DNA of 64,000 nt, from the NCBI GenBank assembly GCA_963707445.1, contig CAVPPW010000018.1, positions 1-64,000 of the forward strand. Direction: 5' to 3'. Below, piece by piece: positions 1 to 11,127 of this stretch (the stretch's first letter is position 1; each line of letters opens with the position of its first letter). A program made the position numbers and the translations under genes. The stretch comes from JALORV01 sp963707445 (lineage in GTDB: Bacteria > Pseudomonadota > Gammaproteobacteria > Burkholderiales > Burkholderiaceae_F). Under the pieces are notes generated by a model. It saw only the letters and a program-made list of their open reading frames with translations. It was not told the DNA's origin and did no database searches.

Positions 1-1256
1 CGATCTCGGCGAGACGCATCTGCTGTTCCAGTTCGATCTTCAGCAGATCGAGTTGCGTGCGCCGGATCTGTCGCTGCGCGTCGAGCAGCGTGATGAAGTC
101 GACGCGCCCGGTCTGGTAGCTCGCCAGCGCCGACTGGTAGGTCAGGTCGGACCTGCGGCAGCAGCGTGGCGCGCACGATGTCAGCCTGCTCGCGCAGTGC
201 TTCGAGCGCAGCCCAGTTTTGTCCAAGCTCCGACTGCAGTTGCGCGGCGGTCGCATCACGGCGCGCGGCGGCCGCGTCGCTCATCGCCACCGCTTCGTTA
301 ACGTTCGCGCGGATGATGTCGGACTGCCACGGGATGTTGACTTCGAGCATCAGTTCGTAGTCGGTGAGCCGCGTGCCCTGCTGGATCACCGAGACGCCGA
401 CGCCGAGATCCGGGGTGCGGCTCGCGCGCATCAGTTGCGCGCCGCGCTCGGCCGCCGTGATCTGTGCCGCATTCATCGCCAGTGCCGGGCTGCGCTCGGT
501 CGCGGTCTTGGTGAGCAGCGCGAAATCGAATGCGCGTGCCGGCACCGGTCGCAGCTCGCGCGGCGGGGCGAGCGGTGCGTCCGCCGGTCGCGCCATTACG
601 CCGTTCAGTTTCGCAGCCGCCTGCCGCCGCTCGGATCCGAGCATCACGAGGTCGGTGCGAAGCCCGGTGAGTTCGGTCTGCGCCTTGATGACATCCTGCT
701 GCGGCGCGAGTCCGCTGGCGTAACGGGCGCGCGCAATCTGCTCGAGATCCGACATCACTGCGCGCAGGCTCTCGGTCACGCGCTGCGCCTGCGCGGCATA
801 CCAGTACTGGCTGTAGGCGGTTTTGGCTCGCATGCGTGTTTCTGCGACTGACGCTCCACGTCTCGCGGCGGCGACCGTCGCCTCAGCCGCCGCCACGTCG
901 CGACGAAGTCCGCGCTTGTCGCCCAGTGGATACATCTGCCGCAGCGTGTACGTGGTGCTGCCGGCGTTGGCCGGAGACAGCGTCGGATCGGAAAACGGGA
1001 TGTCACGCAGTTCCATCGATACGACCGGATCCGGCAACGCCCCGGCGCCGTGCAAGCGCTGCTGCGCCGCCTCCGCCTCGTAGTTCATCGCGCGAAGCTC
1101 CGGATTGCGCGACTCGACGAAGGCCAGCACGCCCTTCAGTGTCGAGCCGAGTTCGCCGTCGGCGGTCGGACCGAGCGACTGCGCGTGCGCGCAGACGGCA
1201 GCTGCAAGTAGCGCGAGCAGCAGCGGAAAACGCAAACGTCCAGGATGTCGTTGCAC
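1..1256 (-). CDS. TolC/CusC-family outer-membrane efflux protein, C-terminus off the window, one frame break
   Basis: Outer-membrane channel of an RND-type efflux pump, expected to carry metal ions from periplasm to outside. I chose the GTG at 1254-1256 because GGAGGT lies a few bases upstream and the next residues form a signal peptide ending in AHAQS. The mature part shows the two TolC repeats: an early segment ESRNPELRAMNYEAEAAQQR and a late one TGRVDFITLLDAQRQ. Near 143-157 the frame breaks: one extra G after CCGCAG; removing it restores SDLTYQSALASYQ. The gene runs past base 1, where the partner pump genes would be expected. It follows a small secreted protein on the same strand, so the two are probably co-transcribed away from the copper genes. 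Family assignment is firm; the metal is inferred from the neighbours. Confidence 0.88.
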   Translation of the reverse strand, partial: MQRHPGRLRFPLLLALLAAAVCAHAQSLGPTADGELGSTLKGVLAFVESRNPELRAMNYEAEAAQQRLHGAGALPDPVVSMELRDIPFSDPTLSPANAGSTTYTLRQMYPLGDKRGLRRDVAAAEATVAAARRGASVAETRMRAKTAYSQYWYAAQAQRVTESLRAVMSDLEQIARARYASGLAPQQDVIKAQTELTGLRTDLVMLGSERRQAAAKLNGVMARPADAPLAPPRELRPVPARAFDFALLTKTATERSPALAMNAAQITAAERGAQLMRASRTPDLGVGVSVIQQGTRLTDYELMLEVNIPWQSDIIRANVNEAVAMSDAAAARRDATAAQLQSELGQNWAALEALREQADIVRATLLPQVRPDLPVGAGELPDRARRLHHAARRAATDPAHATRSAEDRTGTADASRRD

Positions 1257-1332
1257 GAATACCTCCGGTCATGGCGATGCGCGCGACAGCGCGCGGTGAA
1301 GAGGGCGCAGCGGCGTGCGCCGACCGGAGGAG

Positions 1333-1750
1333 CTACAGCAGAAGGCGCGACAGGCGCGCGTACAGCGGTGTGGGCGGCGCGTCTTCCGGCGCGCGGGCTT
1401 CGAGCAGGGCCGCAGCCGGGTCGCCAAGGACGATGCGCAGCGGAGCGGCGATCGCCGGCATGAAGGCCGCCGCAGGCACATCGCCTGCGCGCAGTTGCGC
1501 ACCGGCATCCTCCTGCGGGCAATGCTTCGCGCCGGTCTCGCCGGAACTCCGCAAATTACTTTCTTCGACGTGCTGCACGCATGGCGCCTCGTCCGCAACG
1601 GTCATTGCGGCCGCCGATCGGTGTCGTCTTGACCAGACACAGCCCCATCGCGGCGAGCGCGTTGCTGCCGAGCATCATGAGGACGCAGAGCGCCGCCAGT
1701 GCGCGTGAGGCGCGGCGGGAACGTCGGCCAGTCGGAGCAGGCGTTAGCAT
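1333..1750 (-). CDS. Small CopL-like secreted/metal-associated protein, one frame break
   Basis: About 139 residues after joining two frames near 1595-1620. The N-terminus from ATG 1750 has a hydrophobic segment (LAALCVLMMLGSNALAAMG) that reads as a signal peptide or membrane anchor. The rest contains EAPCVQHVEE, KHCPQEDAG and the C-terminal signature DDAPPTPLYARLSRLLL-like (here EDAPPTPLYARLSRLLL), which I associate with small proteins found upstream of copper or cobalt-zinc-cadmium efflux genes. Two cysteines and several histidines and acidic residues could bind metal. It ends at a TAG about 77 bases before the TolC-type gene, on the same strand, suggesting one transcript. Exact function is not known. 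Length modulo three is one, as expected for a single inserted base. Confidence 0.6.
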
Positions 1751-1820
1751 CGTGCAGCCAGTATGAGCACCGCCGGCAGCATACGCTTGACAGGGGTCAA
1801 GCGATCCGACGCGGCCACGC

Positions 1821-1919
1821 CAATCGGCCGCGCGAATCACGCGAGGCCCGTGCTGACCCTCGAGGCGCGCGCCGTGGCAGGCGGCACAGTGCCGACGGTA
1901 GAGCGGCTCGCCGCGCGAC
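1821..1919 (-). pseudogene. Cytochrome c fragment, direct repeat of the gene at 6830-7279
   Basis: About 100 bases nearly identical to 7061-7161. In the minus-strand reading both encode RGEPLYRRHCAACHGARLEGQ, including the haem-binding CAACH. Homology starts abruptly at RGEP and is lost after LEGQ, where this copy is four bases shorter, shifting the frame. No start, membrane anchor or distal methionine segment remains, so it is a relic rather than a gene. It sits in the divergent intergenic region of the copper cluster, between the 1750 start and the 1973 start. Confidence 0.8.
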
Positions 1920-1972
1920 GCTGGCCCGGGATGCAGCAGGCAGAAAACAGTCGGCTGAGCCGCGGCTAAGAT

Positions 1973-2404
1973 ATGCCGATGCACCGGAAATCCATTGTCG
2001 CACTGACTTGGCTGCTCATCGTTGCCTTACCGGTACAGGCGATGGCGGCGAATGTCATGATCCACTGCGGGCCGCAGCATGGCGGGGCCGACGCAAGGCA
2101 TTCCAGGTCAGCGGAGCATCACCACACGGATGGCGTTTCGCATTCGCACGGGCCCGGAAGCTCTGAGGCAGCCCGTCAGGCGCATGCACATGCCGGTCCT
2201 GCCGATGCCGGAGCAGCGGACCTGACAGATTCCGCGAAATGTTCGGCCTGCGCGTCCTGTTGCGTTGGCGCCGCCTTGCCTGTAACGCCGCGGTCAGTCG
2301 TTGTCACTCCGCCTCACGTTTCACCGCTGTTTTCCAGAGTCGATTCCGTACCGGACGTCTTCGTACCCGGCCCGGAACGGCCACCCCGTTTCTCCCTCGT
2401 CTAG
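1973..2404 (+). CDS. Secreted His- and Cys-rich protein, probably copper-binding
   Basis: A 143-residue protein beginning MPMHRKSIVALTWLLIVALP, a clear signal peptide with cleavage probably after QAMA. An internal ATG at 1979 is an equally good start. The mature part is histidine-rich (AEHHHTDGVSHSHG, then QAHAHAG) and carries a compact cysteine cluster CSACASCC around residues 90-97. The C-terminus FVPGPERPPRFSLV recurs in small secreted proteins of copper-resistance loci. It is the first plus-strand gene of the cluster, divergent from the TolC-side genes, so its promoter must lie in 1751-1972. A role as periplasmic copper buffer or sensor is inferred from composition and context; no enzyme domain is visible. 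Confidence 0.75.
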   Translation: MPMHRKSIVALTWLLIVALPVQAMAANVMIHCGPQHGGADARHSRSAEHHHTDGVSHSHGPGSSEAARQAHAHAGPADAGAADLTDSAKCSACASCCVGAALPVTPRSVVVTPPHVSPLFSRVDSVPDVFVPGPERPPRFSLV

Positions 2405-2789
2405 GCGCTAGGCGCCCCATTGTGATGTGGCTTGCCTCCTGAGGCAGGCCGCCTGTCGCTGGCCGCTTCATTGCGGGGCAAGCGCTATCACCAGGGAGAC
2501 AAAGATGATCCGGACTCATTTGCCGCTTGCCATGTTCACTGTCGTGAAGGTCAGGCGGAACCAGAAACCGGGCGACTACAGCATCCCGGCTGGTACGCGC
2601 AGCCGCCCGGCACACAGGTCTATGAGTGGACAGGGCTCTGACCGAGCCGGCGCGTTTCAGGTCCGAGGGAAGATCGTCTATGCCACTCAAGAACAGGGAC
2701 TCGTCGGCGGTCGAGCTTCGTGTTCGCATGCCGTCGGGTCATGCTTCACACCACTGATCTAGCCCCCTCACCACTAGGAAAGGCCAGCG
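2405..2789 (+). other. Intergenic stretch with no convincing gene
   Basis: Between the His-rich protein and the cupredoxin. One open frame (2427-2762) spans it but has no recognisable domain. A second frame ending at 2641 (GWYAQPPGTQVYEWTGL) looks protein-like and could be the tail of a small gene broken by inserted bases, starting near the ATG at 2504, which follows a GGGAGAC ribosome-site-like sequence. I do not assign a gene. Confidence 0.4.
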
Positions 2790-3306
2790 ATGAAATTGAT
2801 TCTTCAGAACGTTCTCTGGTCGGCCACTCTCGCTGCAACTCTGTCGATCATGCCTGCAACTGCGGCCAGAGCGCACGGCGAACCGCCGCACGCAAAAAAG
2901 ACCGCGCCCGTCGTCAAGGAACAGAAGCCCTTTGGTATCGCCGGAGATGCAAAGGCGGTCAAGAGAACCATCACCTTCAGCATGACGGATGCGATGCGCT
3001 TCGAACCCGACCGCATCGCCGTGAAGCAGGGCGAGACGATTCGCTTCGTGCTTGTCAATAACGGCAGGCAGATGCACGAGTTCGTCATCGGAACGAAGGA
3101 GGAACTCGACGAGCACGCGGCACTGATGCAGAAGTTCCCGAACATGGAGCACGACCAGCCCTACATGGCGCACGTGCATCCCGGCAAGACCGGCGACTGT
3201 GATCTGGACGTTCAACCGACGCGGGCGGACTTCAACTTCGCCTGCCTGATCGCCGGCCACTACCAGGCCGGGATGGTCGGCAACGATCACGGTGGCCGCC
3301 AAATGA
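2790..3306 (+). CDS. Cupredoxin-fold periplasmic copper protein (plastocyanin/azurin-like), several inserted bases
   Basis: Signal peptide MKLILQNVLWSATLAATLS, then a cupredoxin domain: FSMTDAMRFEPDRIAVKQG, RFVLVNNGRQMHEFVIG and a C-terminal copper loop FNFACLIAGHYQAGMVG. Ligands visible are the first His in MHEF, the Cys in FACL, the His in AGHY and the Met in AGMVG, a complete type-1 copper set. Between 3195 and 3230 three extra bases shift and then restore the frame, and a fourth near 3282 hides the natural end; removing it gives TITVAAK then TGA at 3304-3306. Length modulo three is one, matching four insertions. It overlaps the next gene's ATG (ATGA), implying translational coupling. Role: periplasmic copper binding or electron transfer in copper resistance. 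Confidence 0.85.
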
Positions 3307-3778
3307 GAGCCAGCACGTCGCCGCCTGTGCATCGGGCTGGCGCTGTCGACCACTGGTGCCGATTGCCAGAGCGCAGTCCACGGACCCGCAGATCGAGGTC
3401 TGGAAGTCGCCTTCGTGCGGCTGCTGCCAGGACTGGATCACGTACCTCGAGCGCAACGGTTTCACGGTCAAGGTCAACGAAAGCGGCAACAACGCCGCGC
3501 GCAGGAAGTTCGGCTTACCGGGCATGTACGGCTCGTGCCACACGGCGCTCATCGGCGGCTACGTGGTCGAAGGGCACGTGCCGGTGCGCGAGATCCGTCG
3601 CCTGTTGTCGGAGAAGCCCGATGCGATTGGAATCGCCGTTCCGGCCATGCCGATCGGATCGCCAGGGATGGACGGTCCAGCGTACGGCAATCGATTCGAT
3701 CCCTATGACGTGGTGCTCGTTGCGCGCGACGGCTCCGCGCGTGTTTACCAATCCTATTCAGCCAAGGAAATCCGATGA
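3303..3778 (+). CDS. DUF411 copper-cluster protein with signal peptide, two inserted bases
   Basis: The start is ATG 3303, overlapping the previous stop. After removing one base near 3319 and one near 3361 the N-terminus reads as a signal peptide ending IARAQS; otherwise the first usable start is GTG 3356. The mature domain is DUF411: IEVWKSPSCGCCQDWITYLE with the CxCC motif, a thioredoxin-like layout, then GSCHTALIGGYVVEGHVP and AMPIGSPGMDGP. DUF411 proteins are commonly encoded beside copper ATPases and cupredoxins; the CGCC and the later Cys-His pair suggest metal binding or thiol chemistry, but the biochemical role is not settled. It overlaps the following CusF-like start by four bases, so this is a tight operon. 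Confidence 0.88.
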
Positions 3779-4131
3779 AAGCTCACGACTCTGCCGCCAT
3801 CCTTTTCATCCACGCCGCCCTTCTGGCCGCAGCGGATCGCCTTCACGGCTGCCCGGCGACGCGAGCGCGACCAATCACACGGTCGGATCGAGCACGCAAA
3901 CCATGTCCGACATCGCGGACGGCGACGTGCGCAAGGTCGACAAGGAGGCGAAGAAGATCACGCTGCGCCACGGCGAACTCAAGCGGACTCGACATGCCAC
4001 CGATGACCATGGTGTTTCAGGTCAAGGATCCGACGATGCTGGACAGGGTGAAACCCGGTGACAAGGTGAAGTTCAAGGCGCAGAACACAGGAGGCACGCT
4101 GGTTATCACGGAAATCGAAGTGAGCAAGTAG
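3775..4131 (+). CDS. CusF-like periplasmic copper-binding protein, frame broken
   Basis: Start ATG 3775 overlaps the DUF411 stop. The N-terminal 20 residues look like a secretion signal. After correcting about three inserted bases the domain reads MSDIADGDVRKVDKEAKKIT, LRHGELK, LDMPPMTMVFQVKDPTMLD, then KVKFKAQNTGGTLVITEIEV. This is the small beta-barrel of CusF. The histidine before the GEL turn and the two methionines of MTM match the Cu(I) ligands; the tryptophan that caps the copper in E. coli CusF is not seen, its place being Asp-Met-Pro. Likely role: periplasmic copper chaperone delivering Cu(I) to efflux. Length is a multiple of three, consistent with three insertions. Confidence 0.82.
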   Translation: MKAHDSAAILFIHAALLAAADRLHGCPATRARPITRSDRARKPCPTSRTATCARSTRRRRRSRCATANSSGLDMPPMTMVFQVKDPTMLDRVKPGDKVKFKAQNTGGTLVITEIEVSK

Positions 4132-4180
4132 CTCTGCGGTCCGCATTTCGCGGCAACTTCACCGACAACATAGAAATCCG

Positions 4181-6569
<2,389 letters not shown>

Positions 6570-6573
6570 TGCA

Positions 6574-6888
6574 GTGAAGCAGCGCTTCGCTACTACCACC
6601 GGTGGCGGGTCGCCGAGTGCAGTCTTCTTCCGTTGGCTCGGCTGGATGCTGGCGCTCAACGTGGCGTGGGAGATTGCTCAGATGCCCCTTTACACGCTGC
6701 CGCCGGCGCCCTTTCCGTTCTACACCGCGTATTCGATCGCCCATTGCTCCGTCGGAGACATGTTGATCGCGAGCGCTGTCTACCTTCGGCGCAGCGGCTC
6801 GCCGCCGGTTGGCGCTGGGCCGATCCCGATCAATTCATTTTTGCCGCCGCTCGCTTTTCGTGCACAGCCGGAGACCAGCGGCTCTTGA
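6574..6888 (+). CDS. Small membrane protein, 3' end apparently lost
   Basis: GTG 6574 follows five bases after the ATPase stop. The visible protein has two hydrophobic segments, FFRWLGWMLALNVAWEIAQM and YSIAHCSVGDMLIASAVYL, the pattern of a family of small integral membrane proteins I recognise by the WEIAQxPLYT and HCxxGD motifs but cannot name functionally. After VYL the resemblance stops and the frame continues with a Pro/Gly-rich tail into the antisense cytochrome c gene at 6830. Family members normally have further membrane helices, so the gene looks truncated, its 3' part replaced by the cytochrome block. Confidence 0.55.
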   Translation: MKQRFATTTGGGSPSAVFFRWLGWMLALNVAWEIAQMPLYTLPPAPFPFYTAYSIAHCSVGDMLIASAVYLRRSGSPPVGAGPIPINSFLPPLAFRAQPETSGS

Positions 6889-7279
6889 TATAGGCCAGCG
6901 TGGCGACAATCTCGTCATCGCTCATGGTTTTTTCGAATGCCGGCATGTCGGACTGATACCCGGGCGGCGCGTGGCGCGTCATGCCGTACTTGGTCACCTC
7001 GAACAGTATGTCGTCATCGTGATGCCAGGTGTGCCCGCTGTCGTCATGTGGCGGCGCGGGCAATCGGCCGCGCGCGTCGCGCGAGGTCCAGTCGGGCTGA
7101 CCCTCGAGGCGCGCGCCGTGGCAGGCGGCACAGTGCCGACGGTAGAGCGGTTCGCCGCGCGCAACGAGAGCGGCGTCGGCGTGGTCGATGCGCATCGCTG
7201 CAGGCGCGCGCAGGACGAACCACAGTCCGATCGCGACGAACGCGAAGACAAATGCCAGTCCGTACCGGAGCCTGCTCAT
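6830..7279 (-). CDS. Membrane-anchored class I cytochrome c
   Basis: 149 residues from ATG 7279: an N-terminal anchor (LAFVFAFVAIGLWFVL), then the haem-attachment site CAACH at residues 50-54, and a C-terminal part with GYQSDMPAFEKTMSDDEIVATLAYIKS, in which the Met of SDMPAF is the probable distal haem ligand. It faces the copper genes tail-to-tail and overlaps the truncated membrane protein by about 60 bases. Single-haem periplasmic electron carrier; the redox partner is unknown, though cytochromes of this type occur in copper and cytochrome-oxidase neighbourhoods. A broken copy of its 5' half lies at 1821-1919. Upstream in-frame Met codons exist to 7372, but the anchor begins naturally at 7279. 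Confidence 0.85.
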   Translation of the reverse strand: MSRLRYGLAFVFAFVAIGLWFVLRAPAAMRIDHADAALVARGEPLYRRHCAACHGARLEGQPDWTSRDARGRLPAPPHDDSGHTWHHDDDILFEVTKYGMTRHAPPGYQSDMPAFEKTMSDDEIVATLAYIKSRWSPAVHEKRAAAKMN

Positions 7280-7490
7280 CGACAGGTGCGCTTGTGGCCA
7301 CGCCGATTGCGCGGCGACCGCGGGCGCGTCACATTGGCGGAATTCATCTGCCGCATCGAAGTCTCCTCGCACTCTTCAAAGGCTGCTCGGCCGCCTTCGC
7401 GGGGAGGCACGCCGGCACTTCGACGCGATGGCTGTCGGAGCGTTCACGGCGCAGAATCCGGCTATCGCGCTTCTGGACGTCGCAAGAACC

Positions 7491-7892
7491 ATGGCATCGA
7501 TCCGCCGCCTCCTCACCATCCGCAGGCCATCCGCCGAGGTCTGGGACGCGCTACGCGACGTCGGCGCGCTGCATACCCGCCTGGTTGCGGGCTTCGTCAC
7601 CGACTGCACACTCGAAGGCGATGCGAGGGTCGTCACGTTCGCCAATGGCGTCACCGCGCGCGAGCGGATCATCGATGTCAACGATGAGCAGCAGCGCGTC
7701 GCGTGGTCCGCGACCGGCGGCCGGCTGAGTCATCACAACGCGTCAGCACAGGTCTTTCCTGCGACCGCGGACACCTGCCAGATTGTCTGGATCGCCGATC
7801 TTCTTCCCAATGAGATGGAACCCGGTATCGCAGCGATGATCGACATGGGGCTAGCCGCGATGAAGCGCACGCTCGAGTCAGCCCGGCGCTGA
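7491..7892 (+). CDS. SRPBCC (START/Bet v1-like) family protein
   Basis: 133 residues from ATG 7491. Features of the polyketide-cyclase/SRPBCC fold: an N-terminal RRLLTIRRPSAEVWDALRDV, then alternating strands (RVVTFANGVTARERIIDVND, QQRVAWSATGG, CQIVWIADLLP) and a long C-terminal helix AAMIDMGLAAMKRTLESA. Such proteins form a hydrophobic pocket for small lipophilic ligands; substrate is not predictable. It converges with the large regulator on the other strand, their ends overlapping by 15 bases. Longer upstream starts are possible but the family begins close to this Met. Confidence 0.8.
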   Translation: MASIRRLLTIRRPSAEVWDALRDVGALHTRLVAGFVTDCTLEGDARVVTFANGVTARERIIDVNDEQQRVAWSATGGRLSHHNASAQVFPATADTCQIVWIADLLPNEMEPGIAAMIDMGLAAMKRTLESARR

Positions 7893-10440
7893 GAACGGTT
7901 CGGCCAGCGCCTCCGCAAGGACGCCGGAGAGCCGATCGGCGTCGATCGAGGCCCCGGTCGCTCCGATACTGCGTGAGCGTTTCCGGCTCCATCGCGTCCT
8001 CGATTCCCTTGCGTGCGGTGACGATCAGACGCCGTTCATTCGATTGCGGCGGCAGACCGGTCCTCGCGGCCGCCGCATCGAGCGCGCCGAGCAGCAGTGC
8101 GGCAACTTCCAGCTGGCCCCGGCGCCAGAACAGATAGATCCATTCCTCGAGAAAATAGTTGTGCGACCGACGCATGAACGGCAGTGCATCACGCGCCGCG
8201 CGCGATGCCTCGTCGATGCGACCCATCTCGCTGAGAATGCCCATCAGGTTGGCGTACAGCACGTCGGTGTCGCTGATGGCCGCCGGCCGGGTGCGCAGTT
8301 CTTCACCCAGCCGCTGCGCCTCGGCGGCGGCCTGCTCGATCGGGCCGACCTGCCAGAGCAGATCGATCAGGTTGTTGCGAGCGATGACCTGCAGGCGCCA
8401 GTCGCCGGTCGTCTCGCTCAGCTTGATCTCGGCGCGCAACAGCGCCTGCGCGTCGCCAAAGCGGCGTTCGCCGCGGGCGAGCGAACTCTCACGGCGCAGC
8501 ATATGGATGTGGAATTCGGTCGGCCATGAGGGCTGGATCAGCGTGCGCGCTTCCGCCAAGCGCGGCCAGCGCGGCCGTGTGCTGCCGCAGCGATTGCCGG
8601 TAGCTGACGAGCCGCATCAGGCTGGAAAACATTCGCCGCGGCTTGCCGAGCGACCGGTACAGCGCATGGGCCTGTTCCGCCGCACGCACGCACAGGTCCA
8701 GCGGCACCCGCCCCATCATGTTGCCGGCCGCCAGTGCGCGCCAGTAGCGCGCGGCGACCGATTCGTCGATGCCGCCGGCTTCGACGCGCGGCAGGTGCGG
8801 CAACAGCCACTCGGCGCATTCGACCGCGTAGTCGATCAGCGATCCGGAGTGCGCCGCGAGCGCGATCGCGAGCTTCGGGTCGCCGTCTTCGCCGCTCGCC
8901 CACGCGTAGGCCGCGCGCAGGTTGTCGAGTTCGGGCAGGACAAGCGCCGCGTACTGGTCGGTGCGCAGTTCGCCGTCGAGGTTGGCGTCATCGACCCGCT
9001 GCATGAACGCCAGCATGCCCAGCGCGTGCCGGCGCAGCGTTTCGGCAGTTTCCCCGGCGGCCAGTTGCTCCAGCGCAAACGCACGCGCCGACTCGAGCAG
9101 CCGATAGCGCGGTGACTCGCCCGACTCCGCGACCACCAGCGATTTGTCGACGAGTGCGCTCATGTGATCGAGCACGGCCCAGTCGTCGAGCTGCGCGTCT
9201 GCCGCCACGGCCTGCGCCAGTTCCATCGTGAAGCCCCCGGCAAAGACGCCCAGGCGGCGGAACACGACTCGCTCTGCATCGGTGAGCAGTCCATGGCTCC
9301 ATTCGAGCGCCGCGCGCAAGGTCTGATGCCGGCGCAGCGTTGCGCGCGAGCCGCCGGTGAGCAGCTTGAAGCGCGCATCGAGCTTGTCCCGCACCGCGCG
9401 CAGTCCGAGCGTACCGACACGCGCGGCGGCCAGCTCGATGGCCAGTGGCAAGCCGTCGAGCCGCCTGCAGATGTCGATCGCCAGCGGCGCGGTGTCTTCG
9501 TCGAGCGCAAAGCGCGGGTCCACCGCCCGGACGCGCGCCTCGAACAAGCGCCACGGCGCCGAAGTCACGCGCCGCGCTGGCCTCGGTCGCCGACGGCACG
9601 GCCAGCGGGACCAGCCGGTACTGCTGCTCCTCGGGCGCGCGCAGCGGTTCCTGGCTGGTCGCCAGCAGCGTGACGTTCGGCGCGCCGCGCTCGATCGCCG
9701 CCACCAGCGCCTCGACGGCGTCGAGCAGGTGTTCGCAGTTGTCGAGCACGAGCAGCATCGCCTTCGGCGCGAGGCCGGCGATCAGTTCGTCGAGCGCGCT
9801 GCCGCCGGTGATTTCGATGTCGAGCGCCCCGGCCACGGTATTCGGAAGCAGCGCAGGCTCGGCCAGACCGGCGAGTTCGACCATCCACGCGCCGTCCGGA
9901 TAGCGCTCGATCGACGCGTGCGCGGCGGCCTGCGCCAGCCGGCTCTTGCCGATGCCGCCCGGCACCGACGACGGTCACGAGCCGGTGTTCTTCCAGCAGC
10001 CGGCGCAGCGCTCGCAGTTCGTCATCGCGGCCGTACAGCACCGCAAGCTCCGTCGGCAGGTTGCTGCGACGCGCCGCCGGCGCCGGAGCCCCGGAGCGGA
10101 CCGGCTGCGCGTCCGCGGCGGCGACCGCATCAACGTGCGCTTCGCCGTTGAGCGCGGCGCTGAACCGGTATCCGCGCCCGGGGATCGTGGCGATGACCTG
10201 CGGGCCGAGCAGCTTGCGCAGCGCGCTGATCTGCACCTGCAGGTTGTTTTCCTCGACCACCACGCCCGGCCAGACCAGTTCCAGCAACTCGCTCTTGGTG
10301 ACGAGCCGGTCGCGCCGCTCGATCAACGCCAGCAGCAGATCGAAGGCGCGCGCGCCGACGCTGGCGGCTACGCCGTCGACCCGCAATTGCCGCTCGCGCG
10401 GCCACACTTCGATCCGACCGAAACGCAGCGAATCGGACAC
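7878..10440 (-). CDS. Winged-helix/STAND-ATPase transcriptional regulator, four inserted bases
   Basis: About 854 residues reconstructed. The N-terminal 100 residues are an OmpR/PhoB-type winged helix (LRFGRIEVWPRERQLRVDG, VVVEENNLQVQISALRKLLG, IATIPGRGYRF) for DNA binding. Then a STAND/NB-ARC-like NTPase with Walker A GAGGIGKS (after repair near 9965) and Walker B MLLVLDNCEHL, followed by a helical repeat region of TPR character to the end. Breaks near 9965, 9565, 8545 and 7945 are each one extra base; after the last the protein ends SAPG with TGA at 7878-7880. Length modulo three is one, as four insertions predict. GTG 10440 is chosen because the winged helix starts at once. Such proteins act as ligand-triggered activators; the inducer is unknown. 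The divergent 55-residue gene is a plausible target. Confidence 0.85.
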
Positions 10441-10665
10441 GCGCAATCCCTTTCGATTCGCGACCGCCGCAGTCTGGACAAAGCGCCCGCCCGAGGCAAG
10501 CGAGGTCCGGAGCCGCGGCAGCCGAGCCCACGCGCGGCGGATTTCAGAACGTTTAAGGGCCGGTTTCAGGCCGCCAAAGGACTGAAGCGGGGCTCGACGC
10601 GCACAGTGCCGCCATCGACAACGCATCGTCGCTGCCGATCCGAAACCAGCCCGAAGGAGCAACCG

Positions 10666-10833
10666 ATGAACCGCGATTTCAACCCGTCCTCGATCCTGGC
10701 CCGCGCACTGTTCGCGACCGCGTCGCTGTTGGCGAGCGCCGTGGTAGTGGGCTCCGTCCTGGGCCTGGCCGACCACTACAACGACGAGTCGCAACTGGCG
10801 AGCGCCTCGCGCGCAGTCGTCGCGCAGCGCTGA
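10666..10833 (+). CDS. 55-residue single-pass membrane or secreted peptide
   Basis: ATG 10666 follows AAGGAGC at a good distance. The product, starting MNRDFNPSSILARALFATAS, has one hydrophobic segment (ALFATASLLASAVVVGSVLGL) and a short charged tail ending AVVAQR. No domain is recognised. It is divergent from the STAND regulator start at 10440, so the 225-base gap probably holds both promoters. Codon use is like the neighbours. The following 10834-11127 shows no supportable gene. Confidence 0.6.
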   Translation: MNRDFNPSSILARALFATASLLASAVVVGSVLGLADHYNDESQLASASRAVVAQR

Positions 10834-11127
10834 GCCATCAGGCTCTCCGGCAGGTTTGGGTAAGACGCTGCTGTGGGTGCTGGCCGCGGCAGGGCGTCAG
10901 CCGCCGGCCCCGGAGCCGGTGGTGGACCTACGGGTGGCACAACAACTCGAGCTGACCCGTCTCGTAGCAGCCGATCCGCGACGCGTATTTGGAATGCCAA
11001 GCGCTCTTGCTCGTGATTCGCTAGAGACTTTCGCGGATAGGCCGGTCTTGGAAACCGCGAAGGCAGATCTCCAGTTCCGGTCTGGCCATCCGCACCGTCA
11101 TAGCTCGCGGCCATGACGGCCATCGAA

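Noticed and set aside
10776..11123. 115-residue minus-strand frame in the gap after the 55-residue gene
   Set aside because: Proline-rich, no signal, domain or ribosome site, and it overlaps the small plus-strand gene that has a good ribosome site.
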